NCBI GenBank assembly: GCA_016648135.1
Contig: JADDOH010002614.1
Span: forward strand, 62,001-126,000
Length of the DNA: 64,000 nt
Direction: 5' to 3'
Origin: Agrypnia vestita
Lineage: Eukaryota; Arthropoda; Insecta; Trichoptera; Phryganeidae
Within the stretch, counting starts at the first letter, position 1; the number at the start of each line of letters is the position of its first letter. Below the pieces are notes generated by a model. It was not told the origin of the DNA. It ran no database searches and saw nothing but the letters and a program-made list of their open reading frames with translations. Shown piece by piece: positions 55,503 through 64,000 of this stretch. The translations under genes and the position numbers were made by a program.

Positions 55503-56280
55503 CTGTAGGTACAATAGAATTTGTTTTCTTTAAAATATGTTTATTTTTATTCAAACTTTCCTATAAAAATATTTCGGTTTCTTTCAAACAAAACCGCTTA
55601 AAATGAACGAATTCTCTTGCGTTTCCTTAACAAATTTAGTATTTCCCAAATCAATATCAGATACAATCAAAGCCACAAAAATGTATTTTTAATCAGGTTA
55701 CTTATACTTAACAGCGCCCATAACCATAAAACACGTCACGATTTTTCATTAAACAAACGATATCACAAAATTTATTCGAGTTTCATACAATTATTTCATT
55801 AATGATGCCATAAAACTTTTCCCTCTTGTAAAGAAATGGGTTGCTTTACATTGGGTATTCATGCCGTGCTCCGACAAGCATCACTTTATTTAGGTATATT
55901 TTTTAGAATTTATGTTTGTGGATATTGAGTGCATAATAAATTATCCGTTATAAGAACACTGAAATACTATGTTTACTACGATATTTCAGGATAGCGCAAA
56001 GCTGAACTCAACAATTAACTCAAATAAATATTATTTTTAAAAACATGCTTTTAAAAAAAATACTAAAGTGGAGTAGATAACATTTTTTAAACCATTACAG
56101 GTCACAGTATATGCATTTGTCAATAAAATCATGGGTATGGCGCGGATATTAGCAATTCGCAGTACGAGTCTAACTTAATCGAATACAATTTTACTTTTTT
56201 ATGTGAGTGTACGGCTTATTCATGCATGCGATCTTTGGGGTTTGGGAAAAAGCGCCTAACGCATTTTATTTTATAATCAT
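55503..56280. other. AT-rich DNA, nothing recognised
   Basis: No coding or repeat signal seen. Confidence 0.4.
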
Positions 56281-56498
56281 ACTAGCTGTTACCCGTCAAA
56301 AATGACGGAAGATTGATTCGCGTTTTTGCTAAGCTCTAGTAGATATATATTTATAGCATCTTTTTGGCGGTCCGCGGAGAGGCAGCGGTATCGATGTTGC
56401 CATCGTCATATCCGGACGTTTAATTTGTTTTTTTAGCTATGAATTCGAACAAAATTACGGACGTTACACGAAGTTGCGGGGACAGACAGACAAGTGTT
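56281..56498 (+). repeat. SINE-like family S2, copy 4
   Basis: ACTAGCTGTTACCCGTC start, ATCTTTTTGGCGGTCCGCGG, a shortened middle without B-box, GAATTCGAACAAAATTACGG and GGGACAGACAGACAAG. Confidence 0.65.
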
Positions 56499-56617
56499 TT
56501 TCTTATAATGTTGTTTGTCTTCACTTTTTAGTCTTTCAACACGTTAATCTTGTAATAAATTCGTAATGCGTCGAAGACGTGTTTCTATTTCAAAACTCAA
56601 ATGTCACTTGTCATCAT

Positions 56618-57055
56618 CATCATTCTTGGCACTACAACTCTTGGTGGGTCTTGGCCTTCTTAATAATTTTCCTCAATTCATCTCGGACTAGTGCCAGCTC
56701 TCTCCAGTTTCGAAGCTCTAAGGCAGAGATATCTTCGAGGACATTGTCACTCCATATTAGTTTCGGCCTTCCTAAGCTCCTTCGCCCTGTTGGCCTTGAG
56801 TTCAGCAGGGACTTTGGTAATTGATGCTCGGACATTCTCTCCACATGGCCCAGCCACCGAAGTCTTCCCAGTTTTATAAATTTTGTGACGTTTGGCTCCT
56901 TAATAGAGTATAGAGCTCATTTTTGTAACGTCTGCGCCAAAGTCCATTTTCTAGAACCGGTCCGAAGATACGCCTCAAAACTTTCCTTTCAAAAACGTCC
57001 AGTGCTCGCTCAACGTCACTTGTATAACAATATAAAACTGATATGTACAATAACC
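56618..57055 (-). mobile_element. LINE R2 reverse transcriptase C-terminus and tail
   Basis: The minus strand reads LDVFERKVLRRIFGPVLENG, LWRRRYKNELYTLLRSQ (56,890-57,000); after one frame change KLGRLRWLGHVERMSEHQLP, SLLNSRPTGRRSLGRPKL and ISALELRNWRELALVRDEL to a stop at 56,632. A (GAT)n-type tail follows (56,610-56,625). One frameshift only: a young, nearly intact C-terminus. Confidence 0.85.
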
Positions 57056-57744
57056 GATAAAGTAACGCATCAGTATTTCAAATAATTTAACTGATTTTGT
57101 AAAATCAATGAATGTTTATTTTATTGTAATCCGGAATACTTGTTGTGAAATTTCAGAGCAATAGTTGGAGATAAAGTTGGTTAAATATTGATTAAAAAAA
57201 ATTGTGGTTGACAGATAAGTGAAGCCAAATAAAACCATATAAAAATACATCAATCCATAGGTGCTTAATGAGAGAGTTAGATCAAGAGTACTAGTATCAG
57301 AAATGAATTATATTAAATGAGAAGAGAGAGGTTTTACAGAAGAGAGACGAATATGACACAAATATGGAATATGGAAATCCTTATGAGGGATCCATGAATG
57401 AGATTTTTGACTCGTGCAAATATTTGAAATATGAAATGTGCTTCTACATATGAGATTATTTAGTTACAACACTCGACTTTTGAAGTCTCCGTACACACAT
57501 CATGTCTCAGAGACTCGCCGACACGCACCTCACTACAAGTTTGTTGTTCACATTAAATTCACATCGCAAACACCGAAAGTAATTTTCATCTCCCTAGCTG
57601 CAATAAAAAAAAAATGTAATCCTCATAACTGTCTAATATTTTAGAATAAATATATGTAAGTATCGTTGCACTATAACAGAATAAATAACTTATGAGGTCT
57701 AAAATTCGGCCTGAAAGTCAAGGATAGCTCATTTAATATATTTT
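57056..57744. other. AT-rich DNA, nothing recognised
   Basis: No coding or repeat signal seen. Confidence 0.4.
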
Positions 57745-57845
57745 TTATTTATTTATATTTATTCGGAAAACCAACAGCTGACATTAATTAAAAAAATACA
57801 AAGAATGTGAAACATAAAAAAGCCAATTACAGGTTTTCACCGATA
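57745..57845 (-). mobile_element. LINE 3' end, family T
   Basis: The minus strand reads TGTAATTGGC, then GTCAGCTGTTGGTTTTCC and GAATAAATATAAATAAATAA. Confidence 0.55.
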
Positions 57846-58335
57846 GTTACAAAGAAATTGAAACAAAAGAAGCCAATAAATTATTCAAAGTAAATTGATT
57901 ACTCATTTTACCAGCAATAAAATATTACTATAAATTTAGTGAGGAATCCGGACAGATTTTTATTGTTTATTCTTCCAAGTAATTAATCTTATTTGTTTAA
58001 TTCTGCAAGAGATAATATTAAAAAAACTGTAACTGTAACTTTTTATATTGCAGCATTACAATATATATGTTTTTAGATGATAAAAATTATGAGAATAACA
58101 AGAAATAAATATTTTCTTATAATTATCACACTGTTCAGACTTTAAGGTATCATTTTATTGTGTTAGATAAATATTTCATTGAATTTTTTTTTTAAATAAA
58201 AAAAATGAAAAAGAGGCATCGTAAGTCAATGATTTCCTTCATGCTGTGTATTCAGAACAATCAATTGGAGTGCTCAAATTCATTACCAGAGAATTATTGA
58301 AAATCAAAAATTCTATGATTCCTTTAACTTATACG
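57846..58335. other. AT-rich DNA, nothing recognised
   Basis: No coding or repeat signal seen. Confidence 0.4.
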
Positions 58336-58535
58336 CATACAGCCCAATGGGCGTGCCACTGGCTTCTCGCACCAAGGGTTCCGGGTTCGATTCCCTGTGA
58401 GGTCGCACAGTAAAAATGAGTGAATCACGTTTAATCTATGTGATTTACTCAAACTTGGATGTTTTTGTGATGTAAAGACTTCATTAATAGGCTTCTTGGC
58501 CCGTTGAAGCGTATAAAAATAAAAAAATTCCTTTA
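58336..58535 (+). repeat. tRNA-headed SINE (GNRTRNP type)
   Basis: GCCCAATGGGCGTGCCACTG, then B-box GGGTTCGATTCCC (58,382). The reverse strand gives TGNRTRNPWCEKPVARPLGC, a spurious translation that I recall from many insect SINEs. Ends GTATAAAAATAAAAAAAT. Confidence 0.75.
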
Positions 58536-59084
58536 AAAATGTCGAAGTTCCTACACACAACTTCTTCCATACTCACATATTTATTTTTCTTTCGCTTTAT
58601 TTTGTTTATATTTATATTAATAAAACAACATCTATATTTTCGTACTTTTTATTTTATCATGTTACTTCTTATACATAAACACTTACCGAAAACATTGATT
58701 CAAATGGAGGAACAACAAACCTTCGGTCCCACAGAGGTGCCACAAAAACTAACAAATTATGTCGTTAAGAAGGTTTCGCACACATGTACGATTGTGTGCC
58801 CAGCAAACATTGTTTGGTATCCTTTCTTGAATGCCTGTTAAGGGACTCTTTCATTTGGGTGTTGTTTCAACATTTTTTGGACACAACATATTTTTCTCTG
58901 TCCTAAACGCTGACTTAACGTGTTTTTATTAGGTACCGTACCATTAACCTAACAATTCGTTTAGATTACAGTTCGCGCAATATAAAATGAGTGCTTTCTT
59001 ATATAGCAATCCGAATGCAAGAGTTTTTTTTTCTTGCTTGTTTTGCCATAATTTCTACATCGTTTGTTTTACTACGTATCAAAA
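58536..59084. other. AT-rich DNA, nothing recognised
   Basis: The 100-codon ORF (58,539-58,841, plus) is hydrophobic at its start but shows no domain. Confidence 0.35.
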
Positions 59085-59527
59085 TGTTACGAGATAGAAT
59101 CAAAAAGAATGGCACATAATTAAGAATTTCACAACACTTTTACACTAAATTGGAAATTGCTAGAAGAATCTGGGATGGCTCACTGGATTCCGGAAGCATC
59201 CTGAAAGTGACATGAACACGGGTCTCTATGAATACGCGGACATCGTCTGCACAGTTCAGAATTGTTTGACAGGCGACACACGACATAGAAGCGAGCGAAT
59301 TGGAAACCATAAATAAGTAATGACTATAATAAAGAAAAGTAAAGCAATGTAGTGGGTGATTACATGCGAACCAGCGTTAGCTTACCTTGTGAAAAATAAA
59401 AGTGAACTGGGTTAAAAAAGTTCCTGTTCGTAATATTCTATTGACAACGATACTCGGATTAAATTTTTTAAAATTTTTTTAAAATTTCTAGTGTTTCATT
59501 GCCTCTCACAACCACGGTCCCATGACA
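59085..59527 (+). mobile_element. Solo LTR, family L (copy 2)
   Basis: Starts TGTTACGAGATAGAATCAAA and ends ACGGTCCCATGACA. The start aligns with TGTCACAAGAGTCAAAAAGG of copy 1, the end AGTGTTTCATTGCCTCTCAC with its end. The TATA box is degraded. No internal retroelement sequence adjoins it and the flanking five bases differ. Confidence 0.65.
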
Positions 59528-59814
59528 TCATCATCTTTGTGTGGCTTTCTATTATTTTCTTACGATGAAAAATTAATTTTGAAATGAGATTGTTTTATTA
59601 TGAAAAATATTTTAAATAAATACGAGAATACAAAACTTTATGCCCCATTATCTTAGAATGCTTATTTTGGAAAGATGACAAATAGTCTTGCACTCGGACT
59701 TCGATAAATTTATCAAAAAATTTTTTTTTTATATGACAAAATTAATAAAAACATATTTTTTATAGACTGACATTAATTTACTTACAAGTGTTTTATTAAT
59801 GTAATCGGTCTTTA

Positions 59815-59862
59815 TTTTTTTTTTCAATTGGTCGAGCAACTTTGTAATTAATTATTATTATT
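59815..59862 (+). repeat. PLE-like family P-A, end fragment
   Basis: TTTTTTCAATTGGTCGAGCA and ACTTTGTAATT match the outer end of P-A elements at 22,570 and 27,880. Confidence 0.5.
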
Positions 59863-60151
59863 TTTCATTTCATTTGTTTCTATTAGCACAATAATTATAT
59901 ATTGACCCTCCTAATATATAACATTTTACACAACGTCAAATCAGATGTGATGAAGATTGTATACAATAAGTAATATGATTATTTAAAATGTTGGTAAAGA
60001 TTATATTGTTTCACACACATCTTCTTATTTCTTCATTAGAAATATTAAGTTACCAAATATTTCCGCTATAATGATAGATATATTGACATTTGACATAAAT
60101 CTTTAACATTTCGAAATTTTCGTGATTAAATTTGTGGAAGTTCATTGTAAA

Positions 60152-60963
60152 TAACTATGAATAGAACACAACATTGTTTACTTCACACAATGACAGTTTA
60201 ATTAAATAAATTAATTAAAACGTTTTCGATGCTTACTGCATCATCTTCAGTAATATACTAACTTAAGACTAGAAGACATTTTATCTACTACATAGGGGCG
60301 GGAGTTGTCGGGAGCGGGGGAGGGGCAGGCGGAAAGTGAAAGTGGTTGCTGGGAGGGGCTAGTATGGTTAGAAGGGGGGATGTAATAAGTGGTGTTTGTA
60401 TGTTTAAGGCCTTATCATTATTTAGATGAATTTCTATATTTTGTCCAATTTCCAATTTCTTTCCTTTTTTGCATACATGCAACACCTCCACGTTATCATA
60501 CTTGAAGTGATGTCCCTCTGATCTAACATGGTCTGCCATCTCTGAATTAATATTGAAATTTTTTATCCCTTTAAAATGTTCATCTATTCGCGTTTTTATT
60601 TTTCTTCCGGTTTGTCCTATATAGCATAAACTCCACTATTATCTAGATGTTCTGTTTTAGTTTTATTATTGAAAATGTATTTCTTAATGGTGTTTTTGTG
60701 TAGAACGCGGGTCTGAACTTTCTATCTTCACATAAATTAAGAAGGTCTGTGGTGAGTTTTCCTGTATATAAAATTCTTCTCCACGGTTTCTCTGCGTTCA
60801 TGTTTTCTTTTGGCTTGTAGTATATGTATTTTTGAATTAGTGTATCTTTTTCTTTCTTTTTAATTTTATTTATTATTGTTTGGTACGAAGAAAAATTTAA
60901 TTAATTTATTTAATTAAACTGTCATTGTGTGAAGTAAACAACGTTGTGTTCTATTCATAGTTA
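60152..60963 (-). mobile_element. Penelope-like element fragment: GIY-YIG endonuclease between inverted repeats
   Basis: Minus strand, with frame changes: FRPAFYT, NNKTKTEHLDNSGVY (60,640-60,690), then YIGQTGRKIKTRIDEHFKGI (60,575-60,635), NSEMADHVRSEGHHF, VEVLHVCKKGKKLEIGQNIE and a proline-rich end to the stop at 60,288. This is the GIY-YIG domain of PLEs; the Cys-rich stretch expected between GVY and YIG is deleted, so it is dead. The RT is absent. Flanks 60,152-60,219 and 60,896-60,963 are 68-bp inverted repeats with about one mismatch. Between left repeat and ORF is the motif CTGAAGA (60,244-60,250), T, GATGC-AGTAA-GCATC, GAAAA (60,223-60,227). PLEs are known to have terminal repeats in inverted or tandem layout and hammerhead motifs in them. 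Confidence 0.85.
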
Positions 60964-62264
60964 AAAATCTTTAAGTATACATCAATAACATATCCCGTCT
61001 TTTTTTCTATGGATATTCCAATCGTATTTTTATACCGAAGATAAGGATACCATATTATATTGGTGTTTTTAACATGATAAAAACAGATAAAAATAAATAA
61101 AATCTGTATAAAAGTCTCATAGAACACTTACTTCAGTCTGAGAGGAGGACCGAATGCAGAAAAATGTTCTTTTTGTTCTTTCGGATAAGTGTTGTATCCC
61201 AGATCTCCCCTTTTCTGTGAAAACAAAGAACTGCAAACGAATAAACTCGTTCTTCCATGAAGATCACGTTGAACAGTATTGACTTGAAAAATGCAACAGT
61301 TGTCCTTATATACTTTGTTGTACTTATGTGATTTTTAGCCTGCCAATACGAGGTGCTGAACTGTTTCGGGACTACAAGGGTGGGTGTACGGGGATGAATC
61401 TTTCGCGTCTCGTATATTTGAAGTATAGTTGATGTGCTTCGTTTGGTCAATATTTTCTGCATTAAATACATAATTCACAACTAACACGAACGAACTCACA
61501 TCTTTTGATACAGCTTAGTAGGCTCCCACGTACCTCTTGCAGGCCTGTCTAGACACTATACACATACCATTTAACGTTGCCAGTTTTGTGTTTATTTCTG
61601 AGAAGTAAAATAATTGCTTAACATCGAGAACACGTACGGCGAGAGGTACTCCAGAAACGGGAGCGTAGCAAGGCCGGCGGTTGGTCTACTGTAGAGGCTT
61701 GATGAAGATGTGACGATGTACTGGATGCTGTGTTTCTTTGAGACCTCCACCAGAAAGCAACGGAGGTCCGCCAATTGAGAACAGATGTAAGTTTCTTATA
61801 TTACAACAGGTGCGCAAAACTCATTTTGTTCACTATAATTAAAGATATAAATAAAAGTTTTTCAGAACTTTATTGATCTTTTTCAAATATCCATTCCATT
61901 TCAAATATTTAAATGTTCATTCCACTTTAAATTGTGAAATATATTTTTTTAGTCAGAAGTTTTTTAGAAGTATTCCACTTTATTATAAAAAATTATGAAA
62001 GTATTTATCTATAAGCAGCCTTTTTTCCTATATATCTTGTGTCTTACTATCTCCAATATTTAATATAACAATTCAGATACCTACACTGCGTTATACGTAA
62101 ATACCTACATACATCGAACACCGAAAGAAGCCATGATGTTAGATGTGAGTTCTTTTCGCACATGCATGTACCTTCTGATATTTTTTTTATGTGTGACATC
62201 AAATATTCTTACATTTTTTTAACTAAGATAAACGCTGGTTCTACGAAAATAGGACGACCACCTG
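60964..62264. other. Intergenic DNA with unassigned ORFs
   Basis: The 112-codon ORF (61,133-61,471, minus) and the 60-codon ORF (61,592-61,774, minus) lie in moderately GC-rich patches. No domain recognised. GTATAAAAG at 61,108 is a TATA-like word. Could be exons or an old LTR; neither is shown. Confidence 0.3.
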
Positions 62265-62345
62265 GCTAGTCACCTAGAATGCGGCTTCCATCACCTATCA
62301 CTAAATAAAAATATTTACCACTAGACCAACAAGCTTCTCCTTATG
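62265..62345 (-). repeat. SINE S1-like head, degraded
   Basis: The minus strand reads GAAGCTTGTTGGTCTAGTGG, as the S1 A-box head. The B-box is lost. Confidence 0.5.
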
Positions 62346-62880
62346 AAATTTCGTGGAATCTACTAAAATTGTATAGTAAATTTCGATTGTACCATTAACA
62401 ATCTGCTTATCCCAGTTAAGATTTTATCTTATGCCATGAGCGCATCGGCGTATTTATTTATCCGTACCACTAATAATAATCCAATCAAAGGACACCGTCC
62501 AGATGTTTGCACACTACCTGGATATCCTCCTTGACTAAGCGTATATGTAAACAATTGCATCCCCCAGTTACTTAGTACGCTCTGCTCAAAGGCAGTGCTG
62601 CCGATAGTACTGCAATAGCAAATTTATCCGCACCGCAGGTTGCCTCTGGGAGCACCTTTGACGGCAGTGGCTTGCAGGGAATACAATAAAAATCATCAGT
62701 AAAAATTCTGGGAGACGAATATTAAGTAAATAATCGTTAGGAAACAGACTACTTAAAATTCTAGCCGTAATCCATGACCACGGCTGGAGTTTTATTATGT
62801 TTCTATATAAAAGTGCGTTTTTCAGAATGAGACCGTTATTTTCTTAGCGTGACTTAGGCCTACAACTTAGAAGGCGTATG
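62346..62880. other. Intergenic DNA, moderately GC-rich patch
   Basis: 62,430-62,690 lacks repeat matches and is less AT-rich; possible regulatory DNA. Confidence 0.3.
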
Positions 62881-63188
62881 GTTTGTTGTTAAATTTTGCC
62901 ATTCTCTTAAATGAGGTGGATCTTTTGACGCATATTGAAAGCTTCCTGGGTGGAAAGTCCTTCGGCATATGGAAAAAGACTGAGAGGTGCTGCGAACTAT
63001 CAAGGTAAGAAAGCTGGAGTATTTCGGACATGTAATGAGGGAACCATCATATAGTCTAAACCAACTTATCATCTGGGGGAATAAGTGGTAAAAATGCGTA
63101 GAAAGACGCCACATCTCATGGCTGCGTAACTTGAGGGACTGGTATAAGTGTAACTCAACTAGTTCCATGCGACACGCGACGGTAAATA
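62881..63188 (+). mobile_element. LINE R5 reverse transcriptase C-terminus
   Basis: Reads RILKASWVE (62,932-62,958), then RTIKVRKLEYFGHVMREPSY (62,995-63,055), LNQLIIWG, then VERRHISWLRNLRDWYKCNS (63,100-63,160). RKLEY.GHVMR and RRRISWL.NLR.W are standard for an insect LINE C-terminus. Several stops and frame changes. Confidence 0.85.
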
Positions 63189-63665
63189 AAATTTGAATAT
63201 TTTCGTCCGTGAGTTTTATTTATTTGCTTCAAATCAAATAGCGCACGTCACTTGCAATTATGAGTTACTTATTCCATATTTACTGACATACTAAATATTT
63301 TGTGTGTATTCTGATGGTCAATTTACATTTCAATGCAATACGTCTTTTGTGATCATTTGTTTATATGCTGCCACTCTTTAAATCGAGTATTTATTTAATT
63401 TCATTAGAGTTAATTAATTTATATTAATAAATAGAGTCAATTCAATTACAAAAGCCTAGTAATTTGTAGAGAAACATCGTCAAATGCAAGATTTTGAACA
63501 TTTGACAAGCAATATGAATACTTTCACGACGACATTATAATCAATGACGTCATGAAAAAAGTAATTGATCGTCATTTTCTCGTTTGTCGCCTAGTAAAAA
63601 GAAATATATTATTAAAATTATTCTAATCTCCGATTAAATTATACATTAATTGTCTTAGGAATTTA
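63189..63665. other. AT-rich DNA, nothing recognised
   Basis: No coding or repeat signal seen. Confidence 0.4.
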
Positions 63666-63852
63666 GTAGCTTGATGGTCTTGTGGTTAGGACTCTCGCCT
63701 CATGATCCAAAGGTCGCAGGTTCGAATCTCACTCCAGACCAGCAATTTAGTCCTATTTTCAAAGCACAAGCGTTTAGTTTAGTTTGAAAATAGTAAGAAT
63801 ATTGATGTGACACGAATTCCGTGTTCGCATCTCTATTTAAAAAAAAAAAAAG
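63666..63852 (+). repeat. SINE family S1, full-length copy
   Basis: GTAGCTTGATGGTCTTGTGG, GACTCTCGCCTCATGATCCA, B-box AGGTTCGAATCTC, body ACAAGCGTTTAGTTTAG and AATAGTAAGAATATTGATGT, end TCCGTGTTCGCATCTCTATT and an A run. Possible short target duplication GAATT on both sides. Confidence 0.85.
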
Positions 63853-64000
63853 AATTCTTTATGAATGTCTTCAAAATTGTAATACCCTGTTCGTCGTTTG
63901 AGACACATGCCCCTTTTCTGTAAATTACTCTAAACCAATGCCGCTATGAACTCACCTGTAAATCGTGCCATAAATAGTTTCATAAATAATAAAAGTAATC

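Noticed and set aside
58324..58560. ORF with GNRTRNPWCEKPVARPLGC
   Set aside because: A known type of spurious translation from the reverse strand of a tRNA-headed SINE.
1..64000. CRISPR array, bacterial operon or prophage
   Set aside because: No evenly spaced direct repeats, no dense ORFs; composition and repeats are those of an insect nuclear genome.

Overview
This is an AT-rich, non-coding window from an insect nuclear genome. The arthropod setting is an inference from its repeats: Jockey/CR1-like and RTE-like LINE 3' ends, tRNA-headed SINEs (one giving the familiar spurious GNRTRNP reading), solo LTRs, a pogo/Tigger relic, a Penelope-like element (PLE) fragment, and a decayed copy of an uncharacterised multicopy ORF family that I know from arthropods. 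I could not support any intact host gene, true tRNA, rRNA gene or CRISPR array. The species cannot be named from the sequence.

Layout. 0-3 kb: a GC-rich island at about 0.9-1.33 kb, then a decayed ORF-family copy on the minus strand (1.8-2.65 kb). 3-8 kb: SINE pieces, foldback elements, and an inverted pair of a CACGTG-containing repeat. 8-14 kb: LINE ends, repeat family H, a SINE, twin palindromes, a second GC-rich island and a solo LTR. 14-21 kb: a second LTR type and four LINE tails. 21-28 kb: a third GC-rich island and several PLE-like hairpin elements. 28-35 kb: a Jockey-like reverse transcriptase relic on the minus strand, cleanly split by a family-H insertion; another H copy; a pogo-like relic; and a solo LTR. 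36-48 kb: hairpins, LINE and SINE fragments, more family H, and a minisatellite between inverted repeats. 48-64 kb: SINEs, foldback PLE-like elements, LINE tails, a third solo LTR, and the PLE fragment with a GIY-YIG endonuclease domain between 68-bp inverted repeats.

The most interesting signal is a recurrent hammerhead-ribozyme-like motif: CTGANGA, one base, a short hairpin, then GAAA. It occurs at about ten loci, one of them inside the PLE fragment. The hairpin sequence differs between loci, yet in most its two strands stay complementary, which looks like compensatory change. PLEs are known to carry hammerhead motifs in their terminal repeats, so the scattered foldback copies are probably PLE terminal repeats. 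The second strong result is family H: short elements with 10-13 bp target duplications, one of which splits an LINE coding region that reads across the join.

Several moderately GC-rich stretches that do not match the repeats could be regulatory DNA of a distant gene. That is inference only and needs alignment with related genomes.
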